55,982 nucleotides of DNA. It comes from Bordetella parapertussis (GTDB lineage Bacteria; Pseudomonadota; Gammaproteobacteria; Burkholderiales; Burkholderiaceae_B). Below the pieces are notes generated by a model. The model was not told the DNA's origin, did no database searches, and saw nothing but the letters and a program-made list of their open reading frames with translations. The position numbers were made by a program, and so were the translations under genes. Of this stretch, positions 25,975 to 35,289 are shown in pieces. The stretch covers positions 1 to 55,982 of the forward strand of contig CAMEAW010000007.1 in assembly GCA_945911685.1 (NCBI GenBank). The letters run 5' to 3'. Position 1 is the first letter of the stretch. Every line of letters begins with the position of its first letter.

Positions 25975-28444
25975 GTTTTACACCTACAGCGACCGCTAAA
26001 CGACGTTTTGCCAACGACCGCAAAAACACAAAGGCCACGATGGCTAACAATAAAGCAGCTGCTAAGGCAGTCATCACATACATACCGAAGTTTCTTGAGA
26101 GTGTCCATTGCGTCTGCTCAAACCAACCCAGACGACCAATGTGATATGACTGGTCTGCAACAAGTGCTTCTATTTTTTGAGCACGGACCAAGGCCAGGCT
26201 TCCCTCAAGCTGCTCAGCGTACCCTTCGCCACCAATTAATGCACTGATGCCGTCGCGCAGCCCTTGAGCTTCCACACTCCACAACAACACAGCACTGCGC
26301 CCATTTTTCAACGGAGACTCAAAACCCGCAAAAAGCGCACCATCGCCGACGCTGTTAAAAGTAATCTCAGAACGTGCGCGCCTGACGTTTGCATCTGGGT
26401 CTGGGCTCACAAACTGACGCGCCTCATAGATTAAATCAGACAGACTCAAACGCTTAATACCGCCCAAGCCACCCGGCAAGGCGCTTGCCCATTGCTTTAG
26501 CAAGGGCTGATTCGAACCGGATGCCACGAGCAGCAGATCTTTATCTGCAACGAGCGCGATACCCTCAGCCTGCGTCACAGTCACCGCTGTTGCTGGGTAA
26601 CCGGTTGACTCACCAAAACGACCCAACATCTCTAAGTAAGCTGAATACTCTTGCAAACTTGGTGTGTCGGACAGCACAACGGCTGTTTGAGACAAGTCAG
26701 CCAAGCGCGTAAACGGAAATCCCAATGTATGAAAGGCGCGCAAATCTGGCATGGCCATGAAATGCGAATAGCCAGAGATGTCTAAGGTAGAGGTCGGCTC
26801 GATGGCACCACGCATGTTATCAATCACAATATCACCGCACTCGCCGGATTTGATATAGTCGTACTGATAGCGCAATTGCAATTGCGATCTTGGATAGAGT
26901 GCCGCGAGCGGCAAGCTGAGCTTACCCACCATAGACTGCGTTTCATCCGCTTGAAGTTTCTCAAGCACAGGGCCTTCACCCCAAACGCGCTGACGCACTT
27001 TTCCGTAAAGACTGTCATCTGCTGTCAGACGCTCAAGCGGAAACAACACAAACGACTTCACTAACTGATCATTAATATTAATCGTCAAGGAAGAGTTTTT
27101 AGACGTTGGCTGGGGAGTGTAGCGATACCGTAAGTCGACCGGCACGCCTGCGCCTTTCGCGCTGTACAAATCTGGCGGAATACGCAAATTCAGACGAATC
27201 GGCCCCGGATCATAGCCCGACACGTTCATCGCTTGCGCTGAGCTTAACTCGCCAAACTTTACCGCTCGGGAAGATGACAACCAGTTTGGTGCGTCATACG
27301 GGAGGCGCCGGGCCAATTCATTCAGACTGGTTATCTCCGCAGTTTGACCCGACAATACCGAGCCACCCAAAGCCAGTGCACTTGCCGCCTTTTTCAGTTC
27401 AGCGCTATCACGCCCCATCACCAGCAGCAGTTTGCCAAAAGGATCACCAGGATTTGTCACCACAGATATCGTCGGCCCCGAGATGGCAGCGATTTGTAAA
27501 CTCGGTACGGTCGGTTTCTCGTTGGCAATCAATACAATGGCGTTACCCTTGGCCGGAATCGTATTCACGGTGACCGGGAACCGTGCACCACGCGAAACAG
27601 CCAAAGCGCCAAACCAAGACGATAAGACGCCTCCCGCTTCGAGCATTGTGTTATCCAATGCACCGACAAACACGAACGGCAAACTTAAATCGCGTGCGTC
27701 GCGCTGATCCATAAAAGGCAATGGCAGCAAAGATAAATCATTTGGCAAGGCGATCGCCTGAGTCACAAGCTCAAGTACGCTTTTATTACTAATCGTCGCC
27801 CACAGTCTGTTGTTAGTTGGATCTTCACATTGCAAGGTCGTACGACCAATGAGTTGCAGTGTCAATTGGTTGTAGTCTGAAATTAAACGTACAGGTAAAT
27901 CAATGGTGCGCTCAAGATTTTTACCACCATCAGCGCTCTCGACCGGTATCGTCGCAGCGATATCTCCATTAATCAATACATTGAGTTGCGATCCGTCGTT
28001 GAGTAGTGCCGGAGAAAACCCATAACTCAGCGTCAAAGTCGCCTTTGAAATAACCTCGTCTGCGCGAATGTTAAATCGTACCCCGTCACGCCCATCTGCA
28101 CCTCTCAGCGTCAAGGATTGGTTAGCCCCGAGTTGACGCAAAGTCTTCTGCACCATACGAGTACCCTCACTCGATGATACGGTAGCGGACGACTCAATGG
28201 GTGTGACTGCCGACGGAATCACAGAAGTAGGTACCGCTGGGCTGGCAGACGCTGGTGCAGGCACTAGCGATGCTGGTCTGGGGACTTGGCCAAACGCTTG
28301 TGGCAAGAGCCCGATTAGAACAAACAGCAGAAGCGCCGCCATACGGTCTTGAAAAACGAAGCCCAAGCTGAAATCAAAAAACTTAACAGACAAATTCTCT
28401 TTCATCACTCGCTCTTGTGAAGTATGCATAGGTACGAAAGTCAT
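25958..28444 (-). CDS. bcsB: BcsB, periplasmic cellulose synthase subunit
   Basis: 828 residues. A signal segment ('MAALLLFVLIGLLPQAFG') leads to a Pro/Ala/Ser-rich spacer, then alternating carbohydrate-binding and ferredoxin-like domains ('SLTLRGADGRDGVRFNIRAD', 'LQLIGRTTLQCEDPTNNRLW') and a single C-terminal membrane helix ('YVMTALAAALLLAIVAFVFL') that packs on BcsA. BcsB guides the glucan from the BcsA channel through the periplasm. The ATG is two bases after the bcsA stop; a second ATG a few codons on is possible. Confidence 0.92.
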   Translation of the reverse strand: MTFVPMHTSQERVMKENLSVKFFDFSLGFVFQDRMAALLLFVLIGLLPQAFGQVPRPASLVPAPASASPAVPTSVIPSAVTPIESSATVSSSEGTRMVQKTLRQLGANQSLTLRGADGRDGVRFNIRADEVISKATLTLSYGFSPALLNDGSQLNVLINGDIAATIPVESADGGKNLERTIDLPVRLISDYNQLTLQLIGRTTLQCEDPTNNRLWATISNKSVLELVTQAIALPNDLSLLPLPFMDQRDARDLSLPFVFVGALDNTMLEAGGVLSSWFGALAVSRGARFPVTVNTIPAKGNAIVLIANEKPTVPSLQIAAISGPTISVVTNPGDPFGKLLLVMGRDSAELKKAASALALGGSVLSGQTAEITSLNELARRLPYDAPNWLSSSRAVKFGELSSAQAMNVSGYDPGPIRLNLRIPPDLYSAKGAGVPVDLRYRYTPQPTSKNSSLTININDQLVKSFVLFPLERLTADDSLYGKVRQRVWGEGPVLEKLQADETQSMVGKLSLPLAALYPRSQLQLRYQYDYIKSGECGDIVIDNMRGAIEPTSTLDISGYSHFMAMPDLRAFHTLGFPFTRLADLSQTAVVLSDTPSLQEYSAYLEMLGRFGESTGYPATAVTVTQAEGIALVADKDLLLVASGSNQPLLKQWASALPGGLGGIKRLSLSDLIYEARQFVSPDPDANVRRARSEITFNSVGDGALFAGFESPLKNGRSAVLLWSVEAQGLRDGISALIGGEGYAEQLEGSLALVRAQKIEALVADQSYHIGRLGWFEQTQWTLSRNFGMYVMTALAAALLLAIVAFVFLRSLAKRRLAVAVGVKRGRQS

Positions 28445-28446
28445 TT

Positions 28447-30615
28447 TTACGCTCTTCTTTTGCCGGAAGTGCCGCGGATACCGCTGCGGATCAAACTTAA
28501 AAGATTGAAAAATCCGTAACCGACTACGTTCCTAATCGATTTCAGGGGTTGATCATCGGTGTGCTTGTCCCACTCCGTGGCCCACATGTCGGCGCGACCG
28601 AACGTCATTTTGGCGAGCTCTTTGGTTTGTTTAAGCGTCAGCGAATCATCAAATTGAATACCGACAAACTGCCCCCCAGTTTGCACAGTTCCAGGAAACG
28701 TTGATTCCTTCTCTCCCCTGAAGATCGAGACGTGAACCCGTTCACCAATATCCCACTTAATGCCATTGTCCTTGGGCAGCTTCAGCCCTAAGCCTGTGCT
28801 TGAAAAATTTGCAGTTTCACACATGATCGTTCGACCGTTTACGCGGCTAATTGTTGCAGGAAACGTGGCTTTAATACGAGGCGTGTGGCGAATTTGCCGA
28901 GCCTCGTTCGCAACATACGCACTCGCACATAGAATCACAGTGTTGTAGACCACCCAAACGCCATTGATCAAGGCGGTAAAAGGTTTGTCTGAACCTTGAA
29001 GCAATTCTGTAATACCAAAGATCGCACAAGTGCCATTCACTGCCAAGAGCACCACATAAGGCAGCGCCATCTTCCAGTCGTAGTACTCTTGATCGATTTT
29101 TCCGCCTTTAGCGGTGACGTTAAACGTACCCCACTTGGGATTGAGCAGCGCCATCAGCACGGGCATCAAGATGTACCAAGCCAACACAGTCTCATACACT
29201 TCGTTCCAAAACGAGTGCCTGTGATTGCCCTGTATTTTAGAGTTGGTCATACTCGCCAGCACAATAGCTGGTAGTGCATACGCCAAAACCATAGAGGTGG
29301 ATGCGGTAAACACGTTCACGCCAAATATCAAGTAGGCAACGGGGGCCACCAAAAAGATTAAGCGAGGTAGACCATAAAAAAAATGCAACATGGCGTTCGC
29401 GTAGCACAGGCGTTGACCCATTGTCAGACCTGAGCCAAACAACGGATTGTCAATTCTAAAAATTTGCGCCATCCCGCGCGCCCAACGGATCCGCTGACCC
29501 ACGTGACTCGAAAGGTTTTCAGTCGCCAAACCGGCAGCCTGTGGCACAGCAATGTAGGCCATGTTGTAACCAAGACGACTCATTTTTAAAGCCGTATGGG
29601 CGTCCTCGGTGACTGTTTCAACCGCCACGCCACCAATTTCTTCGAGGGGTGCGCGTCGTAATACCGCGCACGAACCGCAAAAGAACGAAGCGTTCCAGAT
29701 ATCGTTACCATCTTGAACAAGCCCATAAAAAAGTTGCCCTTCGTTGGGGACTTTTCCGTGAGTGTCGAGATTTCTCTCAAAGGGATCAGGCGAGAAGAAA
29801 AAATGTGGCGTTTGCACCATCGCCAACTTCGGATCACGCAAGAACGAACCCATTGACACCTGTAAAAATGAGCGCGTTGGGACATGATCACAATCAAAAA
29901 TAGCAACAAAGTCACCGCTCGTTCGCTTGAGCGCTTCGTTCAAATTTCCGGCTTTCGCGTGGCGATTGTTATCACGTGTGAGGTAAATAGCACCGCAATT
30001 GTGCGCAAAGTCCCTAAATTCCTCACGACGCCCGTCATCCAACAAATAGACCCGCAACTTGTCGGCAGGCCAATCGAGAGTCAGCGCAGCCAACACTGAC
30101 AAACGCACAACGGAGAGATCTTCGTTGTACGTCGGGATAAATACATCAACCGTTGGCCATTCAGACGGAGGGCGATCAATCATCACGGGTTGGCGTTCAA
30201 GTGGCCAGGCCGTTTGAACATAACCAAGTACTAAACACGTAATGCCGTAAACCTCGGCAAACAACAGCAGATAACCAAAAGACGCGTCAGTGACAGTCTC
30301 AAAATCAAGCGTTGAAGTTAGGCGCCAATACAAATACCGCATTGTCATCAATAGCGAGATGCCGATCATGATGAGGATACCGCCACGGCCCCACGATAAT
30401 TTACGAATTTTTAAAGACGTAACAAAAGCAAGCACAGCAATCGCTGACTGTTGATAAATATTTAGAGGAACCGCGATGACAATGACAAACAACAGGAGCG
30501 CTACACCCGCTGCAAGCGCACGCGTAAAGTTGCTTTCCCAGATAGCGGCATTGGCTAATTTGCCACCCAAGTTTTCGAGTTTATCTGGCAGCTCTTTAGA
30601 AGAAAAGATACTCAC
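28447..30615 (-). CDS. bcsA: BcsA, c-di-GMP-activated cellulose synthase catalytic subunit
   Basis: 722-residue inner-membrane GT2 enzyme polymerising UDP-glucose. After four N-terminal helices the catalytic domain shows 'VFIPTYNED', 'LLDDGRREEF', 'FDCDHVPTRSF' (DxD), 'TEDAHTALKMSRLG' (catalytic TED) and 'QRIRWARGMAQIF' (QxxRW). More helices follow, then a PilZ domain with RxxxR in 'QIRHTPRIKAT' and 'NFSSTGLGLKLP' (N/DxSxxG), so c-di-GMP binding is intact. It overlaps bcsQ by 4 bp. Its activity is probably tuned by the c-di-GMP enzymes on both sides of the island. Confidence 0.96.
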   Translation of the reverse strand: MSIFSSKELPDKLENLGGKLANAAIWESNFTRALAAGVALLLFVIVIAVPLNIYQQSAIAVLAFVTSLKIRKLSWGRGGILIMIGISLLMTMRYLYWRLTSTLDFETVTDASFGYLLLFAEVYGITCLVLGYVQTAWPLERQPVMIDRPPSEWPTVDVFIPTYNEDLSVVRLSVLAALTLDWPADKLRVYLLDDGRREEFRDFAHNCGAIYLTRDNNRHAKAGNLNEALKRTSGDFVAIFDCDHVPTRSFLQVSMGSFLRDPKLAMVQTPHFFFSPDPFERNLDTHGKVPNEGQLFYGLVQDGNDIWNASFFCGSCAVLRRAPLEEIGGVAVETVTEDAHTALKMSRLGYNMAYIAVPQAAGLATENLSSHVGQRIRWARGMAQIFRIDNPLFGSGLTMGQRLCYANAMLHFFYGLPRLIFLVAPVAYLIFGVNVFTASTSMVLAYALPAIVLASMTNSKIQGNHRHSFWNEVYETVLAWYILMPVLMALLNPKWGTFNVTAKGGKIDQEYYDWKMALPYVVLLAVNGTCAIFGITELLQGSDKPFTALINGVWVVYNTVILCASAYVANEARQIRHTPRIKATFPATISRVNGRTIMCETANFSSTGLGLKLPKDNGIKWDIGERVHVSIFRGEKESTFPGTVQTGGQFVGIQFDDSLTLKQTKELAKMTFGRADMWATEWDKHTDDQPLKSIRNVVGYGFFNLLSLIRSGIRGTSGKRRA

Positions 30616-31394
30616 GCTGCGACGGCCGCCAAGGTATCAGGATTGAGCAAACGATCAACGGCCTGCACGCACAGTTTGATATCGTGCGCACCACGACTGA
30701 GCGGATCATAGTCTTGTAGATCTTTGCTATAGGCCAGCGCTTCAGGAATCGCCTGATCCTGATGAATCAGGACGATCGAATTCTTCCCAAACTTTGCCGA
30801 CATCATGTCAGTCACGTCGTCTGCCAACTGCTTCACGCGATCCACTTGGTTAATCACCAACAAATATCCCAAAAATTTCTTTCTACGCGAGCAGTACTGC
30901 TTAATCAAACTCATGATCTTTGGTAACGTCGCGTACGAGGCCGCATCAGGTAGCGCGACAATAACGGCAGCGTTAGCCGCAGCGAGCGCTTGAGATAAAT
31001 ATACCGATGCTCCCGGAGGCGTATCCAACACCACCACACAGTCTTGCGCCAATCCCAGCAGGGCGAGTTGGTCGCGCAACAAAGTTGGATTTTCACGAAG
31101 ATCTTGCTCGAAATCGAGTCGGTCGTCTTCGTTGATTGAGCCATAGGGCAAAATATAATCACCGGTATCGCCCTGCACGACGCCGCTGCGCCAGTTATCG
31201 CCCGACAACACTGCACGCGCTAACCCTCCGACATGACGAGGCGAGACACCAAAGTGCAAACGCAAAGCGTTTTGGGGATCTAGGTCAACTGCGAGCACAC
31301 TTTTCCCAAGGCGTCGTAGACTTGCACAAAGATTTGCACTGACAGTCGTTTTGCCGACTCCACCCTTGCCTGAGACAACTGCGATAATTTTCAC
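30612..31394 (-). CDS. bcsQ: BcsQ, ParA/MinD-like ATPase of cellulose synthesis
   Basis: 260-residue SIMIBI ATPase. Deviant Walker A 'VSGKGGVGKTTVSANLC', switch 'VDLDPQNALRLHFG' and Walker B-like 'VVVLDTPPGASVYL' are clear. In enterobacteria BcsQ with BcsR places and stabilises the synthase at the membrane. Here it overlaps both neighbours by 4 bp: the BcsR-like fusion gene upstream and bcsA downstream. That matches a BcsR-Q-A assembly. Confidence 0.93.
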   Translation of the reverse strand: MKIIAVVSGKGGVGKTTVSANLCASLRRLGKSVLAVDLDPQNALRLHFGVSPRHVGGLARAVLSGDNWRSGVVQGDTGDYILPYGSINEDDRLDFEQDLRENPTLLRDQLALLGLAQDCVVVLDTPPGASVYLSQALAAANAAVIVALPDAASYATLPKIMSLIKQYCSRRKKFLGYLLVINQVDRVKQLADDVTDMMSAKFGKNSIVLIHQDQAIPEALAYSKDLQDYDPLSRGAHDIKLCVQAVDRLLNPDTLAAVAA

Positions 31395-32356
31395 TTGCGA
31401 TTCATCCGTTCAAACAAAAAAGATTTTTTTCCTTCAACGGCACCCGACGACTCTGGTTTGCCACCTGATAAACGGCCAAACATCTCCGCCAGAGGTCGAG
31501 GCTCTCCTGCAGACCGTATGCGCGCGTTCATTAAGGTGACGACCGAGACTGGCTTTGCGGTGCCAGCGGCAAACGAATCACGCTTATGCACAACCGCAGC
31601 AACCCGCTCCGGTGTCGCAATCTGTGTCGACTTTGAGATCTGAACATTTTGCTTGGCTGTTGTAGTTCGGTTGTCTTTAGCGACTTGCGCGGCCTTGACA
31701 ATCGCTGCCGCTCGAGCGGCTTGCACGGCCTTGGCAATCGCTGCCTCTCTAGCTGTTTGCACGGCCTTGGCCTGCAGCTCGCCCTTGAAATCGTGTTTTG
31801 CCTTGCCCGCTTCTTCGGCTTGCTCTTGCTCAGCAGCTTCGAGGTCTCGCTGGGTCTGCGCATCCTTCGCAGCTTGCGCTTCACTGGCAATCTGTGCTTG
31901 ATGACTCGCCCGAGCGGCTTGTGCCGTCTCGGCCGCAAGTGCTATTTGCGCAGGCGTCCTTTCTGGCGCCTCCCACCCAGCCTCTATGAGGTCCTGTGGC
32001 GGCTCTGCAGCCACCACGTCCGAGACATCATGCATGTCCGGTGCCCAGGTGGGTGTGAGCGCGGGGTCAGCCAACTGCGCGATGACATTCGCCGATTCAA
32101 CCCGCTCGTGGTAATCATGCGCCCCTTCCTCGAGCTCATTTTCATGTTCAAGCGCGACTACAGGTGCGCGCACCCGTACCCCCCGCCTCTTTCGATCGAC
32201 AGGAGGGGGTGAAAAATCTGAATCGTGCATGGCGGCGATCAACGGCCAGCGCTCATTGGCCTGAGCGAGCTCTTCATCACGCACGACTTCCTGGTACTGA
32301 TTAGGATTTTGTCCTAAGGTTTTGTATAGATTCGCAATATCATTTGAATCTTTCAT
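31391..32356 (-). CDS. BcsR-BcsP-like fusion protein
   Basis: 321 residues. The first ~45 match BcsR: 'NDIANLYKTLGQ', a Tyr six residues on, 'ELAQANERWPLIAAM' (compare the NDI...L...Y...QLA.A..RWPLLAE pattern of E. coli BcsR). The middle (~150-270) is Ala/Gln/Lys-rich, low complexity and probably helical or coiled. The last ~50 residues contain 'RPLAEMFGRLSGG' and 'KKSFLFERMNRK', a pattern seen in BcsO/BcsP-type cellulose accessory proteins. The start at 32356 has an AAGGGTAGGG ribosome site; an upstream start lacks one. It overlaps bcsQ by 4 bp. Role inferred: regulator or localiser of the BcsQ-BcsA complex. The BcsR part is firm, the BcsP part less so. Confidence 0.7.
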   Translation of the reverse strand: MKDSNDIANLYKTLGQNPNQYQEVVRDEELAQANERWPLIAAMHDSDFSPPPVDRKRRGVRVRAPVVALEHENELEEGAHDYHERVESANVIAQLADPALTPTWAPDMHDVSDVVAAEPPQDLIEAGWEAPERTPAQIALAAETAQAARASHQAQIASEAQAAKDAQTQRDLEAAEQEQAEEAGKAKHDFKGELQAKAVQTAREAAIAKAVQAARAAAIVKAAQVAKDNRTTTAKQNVQISKSTQIATPERVAAVVHKRDSFAAGTAKPVSVVTLMNARIRSAGEPRPLAEMFGRLSGGKPESSGAVEGKKSFLFERMNRK

Positions 32357-32427
32357 GAGCCCTACCCTTTCGAAAATCGACCGGCCACTCAAGCTGCAGG
32401 GCCTTACCGACGTGACTCTGTTTTTGT

Positions 32428-32895
32428 TTAGAGACTCAATTGATATTCAATACTGCCAAACTCGTCAGGCTCACCAACTTGAACGACACGTAAGGCATCA
32501 CCAGCACCCAGCGTTGCCAACCACTTTTGGTATACCCCCTCGAGGCAGGCAGACGCCCAAGTCGCGGTCGCATCTCCGAAGGCACCCAACATCAGACTGC
32601 CGTGGTTCGAATCATGATGCACGATACGCAGCACGCGGTCGTGCTCCTCTAGATCGACGCGGCCCCAATCCATGTCTTTCCACACTTCGCGCATGGCTTG
32701 CTGCAGCTGCTCAAGATTTTCGCAATGCGCCAACGGCGTTTGGGTGGCAAAGCGCATACCAATACGACGCATCAACTCACGCGGCTCGATTGGCTCAGTT
32801 TGTGTCGTACATTCTTGCGCCAAAGCTGCCAATAAACTACGCCATTGGCGTGAACATTGACGCTGAATTCGATAATCGACTTTTTCAGGCTTCAC
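32428..32895 (-). CDS. bcsD: BcsD, cellulose synthase subunit D
   Basis: 155-residue soluble protein. BcsD of Komagataeibacter forms a periplasmic octamer that aligns exported glucan chains. Family features visible: 'RQWRSLLAALAQE', 'RELMRRIGMRFA', 'LEQLQQAMREVWKDMDWGRV', and 'LGAFGDATATWASACLEGVY.KWL'. No signal peptide is seen, as usual for BcsD. The GTG at 32895 has GGAG ten bases upstream and starts at the conserved region; the open frame extends 15 codons further. First gene of the cellulose operon, 71 bp before the BcsR-like fusion. Confidence 0.85.
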   Translation of the reverse strand: MKPEKVDYRIQRQCSRQWRSLLAALAQECTTQTEPIEPRELMRRIGMRFATQTPLAHCENLEQLQQAMREVWKDMDWGRVDLEEHDRVLRIVHHDSNHGSLMLGAFGDATATWASACLEGVYQKWLATLGAGDALRVVQVGEPDEFGSIEYQLSL

Positions 32896-33086
32896 GGTCT
32901 TAGATCTCCAATTAAAAATAAAGGGCAAACATCGAAGCAACTTAAGCGTCGCGACGCGCTTGCACTAGGAACAAAATCATTTTGCTTGCTTACAGAGAAC
33001 CCATCGACCCTAAATCTGCAAGTCTCAACCAAAAAACGCAGAACCTATCAAAAACTTACTATCCAAAAAACGCAAAGTGACTTGCC
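32896..33086 (-). promoter_or_regulatory. Cellulose operon upstream region with repeats and palindrome
   Basis: 191 bp between the nearer AraC gene and bcsD. CCAAAAAACGCA (plus strand) occurs at 33029-33040 and 33063-33074, 34 bp apart. A perfect 12-bp palindrome GCGTCGCGACGC lies at 32946-32957, about 50 bp before bcsD. These are candidate regulator sites for the operon; no clear -35/-10 pair was recognised. Confidence 0.45.
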
Positions 33087-34103
33087 TTACCTATTAAGCG
33101 CCCTTGCCAAGGTGACCGAGGGCAACTCACCAAACTGTTGTTGGTAGTAACTCGCGAAGCGGGCTGGCTTAGTAAAGCCGCACGACAATGCCAGAGAGGT
33201 GATTGAGGTTCCACGCGTTGCAATCGCCAGTTGGCTGTGCGCCAGAGTTAACCTCTCTTGTCGCACCCACTGCATGGGCGTCACACCAAAGCGATCTTGA
33301 AACGCATAGTGCAAACTGCGTTTTGACATACGACCGGTTTGTTCAAGCGCAGTCAACGAAATGGGTTGATTCAATCGCGCCAAAATGTACTGGCAAACAT
33401 GATCGAGCTTGCGTCTGGCAAAGCCTCGGTCAGGCCTGATATCAACGCACTCTAAAAAAAGCGAGGGCTTGAGCATCACCGCGATTTGTCGATAAAAACA
33501 GTCGTCTAAGCCCGAAAACTCTAATAAATCTGGCTCGAACAGAAACTGATCCAACACGGTCGTTAATTGACGCATCACGATCTCAAAGGACACGCGTCCT
33601 ACTTGAAGCTTTACTTCTCGGGACGTCAGCAAATCCACTAGAGGTGAAGTCTGATCTTCTAGGCCTAACATCGCTTGAGCAACGCCCTCGAGTCGAACAG
33701 GATCAATATCTATCATTATGAAAGAACGCATACTGGCTTCTTCGCTGCGTGCGCAAGCCGAGAGGTAAACCGCTGTCGAGCCCGCTTCGGCGCGCAAGGG
33801 GCGCCCTTCTGCAAAAATAGTTGAATGGCCCACGCACGGGATCACCAGTGTATGGTTCTCGGTCTGCTCAGACCGGGCGCGCCAGGCGGTGCCCGCACTC
33901 GCTGCGAGCTTCATCCCATTGAGCGTCAACATAAACGAGCGATGTGCGAACTCGTTTTCGGGTACGAGGGACTCACACTCTTTCAAGCCAGGCACGATAA
34001 AAAGCATGCGCTGGCCCATATCTTGCACCGTGCTGTCAAGATGTGAGATTCGACCGCCAAAAGGAAGGCCGGGCAAAAGGTCTGAAGCGTGATGAATGGC
34101 CAT
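33087..34103 (-). CDS. AraC-family regulator, copy 1 (nearer the cellulose operon)
   Basis: 338 residues. The N-terminal ~220 form an AraC-binding-like ligand domain ('NHTLVIPCVGHSTIFAEGRP'); the C-terminal ~100 hold two helix-turn-helix units ('ISLTALEQTGRMSKRSLHYAF' region and 'SITSLALSCGFTKPARFASYY'). It is a close paralogue of the next gene, and with the ATG at 34103 both are exactly 338 residues, which supports these starts (a GTG at 34127 is also open). It lies directly upstream of bcsD on the same strand, so it is a candidate activator of cellulose genes; this link is inference. Confidence 0.88.
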   Translation of the reverse strand: MAIHHASDLLPGLPFGGRISHLDSTVQDMGQRMLFIVPGLKECESLVPENEFAHRSFMLTLNGMKLAASAGTAWRARSEQTENHTLVIPCVGHSTIFAEGRPLRAEAGSTAVYLSACARSEEASMRSFIMIDIDPVRLEGVAQAMLGLEDQTSPLVDLLTSREVKLQVGRVSFEIVMRQLTTVLDQFLFEPDLLEFSGLDDCFYRQIAVMLKPSLFLECVDIRPDRGFARRKLDHVCQYILARLNQPISLTALEQTGRMSKRSLHYAFQDRFGVTPMQWVRQERLTLAHSQLAIATRGTSITSLALSCGFTKPARFASYYQQQFGELPSVTLARALNR

Positions 34104-34211
34104 GAGTGTGCCGAGAAAAGGACTCACTCATTGTGGGGTTCAGGGGCAAACAATGCGACCCAGATATTGCAACCGAGCGCCAAACAACGCAAACAAACTA
34201 GTGCGAAAGAC

Positions 34212-35228
34212 TCAGCGCGCCAAAGCCCGTGCCAATGTGGCCGAGGGCAGTTCGCCGAACTGCTTGTTGTAGTATTCAGAAAATGTGGTGGTTTTGCTGA
34301 AACCGCAGTTTAAAGCCACGTCAGTGACGGTTGTTCCAACACGTGCCATGACCAAATGACTATGCGCCAGTGTCAGACGCTCTTGGCGGACCCACTGCAT
34401 AGGGGTGCAGTCATAGCGCGCCTGAAAGGCATAATGCAGGTTGCGTCGCGACATAAACCCGACGCGTTCTAAGTCGGTCAAGTTCAAGGGCTGCCCTAAG
34501 TTCGCCAGAATGTACTGGCAAACGCGGTCTAAGCGCCTGCGAGCATAAGCCGCGCTAGGGCTCGCCTCGTCGATATCCAAAAACAAAGCCGGGTGCAACA
34601 TCATGGCGACATTGCGATAAAAATTATCGTCAATACCGCTGTAACGCAACAATTCGGGTTGCAGCACAAACTGATCGACCACACTCGTGAACTGACGAAA
34701 AATAGTTTCAAAAGACACGCGACCGACCTGCATGAGTACTTCGCGCGGCGTTTGAAGTTCTTGTTCTAACGAAGCATCGGGCATTAAGCCAAGCATGGAA
34801 CGGGCCACTCGCTCGATGCGGTTGGTGTCAATGTTTAATACCAACATTGAGCGCAAAACACCCTCATCGACAAACGCGCAGCGCGGCAGCCAAACAGCCG
34901 TTGCGCCTGCTTTCCAGCGCAAGGTTTGATTTTTGACACGCACGGTACCGTTACCTACGAGCGGAACCAATAAAAGATTGTCGGTCTTGGCAGACGCCTG
35001 CAGGCGCACGGGGCTACAAGACAACGCGGTCAGCTTTAACCCGTTCACGTCTACGAACGCGCTGCTGTGCGAGATGGCTGCGTGCCCAGATGGCAAGGTG
35101 CAATCATCAATGGTAGGCGCCGAAAGCCTGAGTTGCTCGCACAAATACCCAAGATCGTCGCTGAGTTGTGCCGCCCGACCTCCAAAAAGCAAAGGGGGAA
35201 GAGCCGTGGGTGTTTTACGTCTGACCAT
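34212..35228 (-). CDS. AraC-family regulator, copy 2
   Basis: 338 residues, paralogous to the AraC gene 108 bp downstream: same N-terminal ligand-domain layout ('DNLLLVPLVGNGTVRVKNQT') and near-identical HTH stretches ('CTPMQWVRQERLTLAHSHL', 'KQFGELPSATLARAL'). The start ATG at 35228 follows an untranslated leader of ~55 bp from a 22-bp dyad shared with the divergent MASE1-GGDEF-EAL gene. The effector is unknown. The pair most likely arose by tandem duplication. Confidence 0.88.
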   Translation of the reverse strand: MVRRKTPTALPPLLFGGRAAQLSDDLGYLCEQLRLSAPTIDDCTLPSGHAAISHSSAFVDVNGLKLTALSCSPVRLQASAKTDNLLLVPLVGNGTVRVKNQTLRWKAGATAVWLPRCAFVDEGVLRSMLVLNIDTNRIERVARSMLGLMPDASLEQELQTPREVLMQVGRVSFETIFRQFTSVVDQFVLQPELLRYSGIDDNFYRNVAMMLHPALFLDIDEASPSAAYARRRLDRVCQYILANLGQPLNLTDLERVGFMSRRNLHYAFQARYDCTPMQWVRQERLTLAHSHLVMARVGTTVTDVALNCGFSKTTTFSEYYNKQFGELPSATLARALAR

Positions 35229-35289
35229 GTTGCGCTTTTTGGATTGAGTTTGCACGAATACGATAACCCAAGTTAAGTACGTGTGCAAT

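Noticed and set aside
31649..32212. A 187-codon open frame antisense to the BcsR-BcsP-like gene, rich in Leu and Cys
   Set aside because: It mirrors the Ala/Gln repeats of the real gene and has no ribosome site or known motif.
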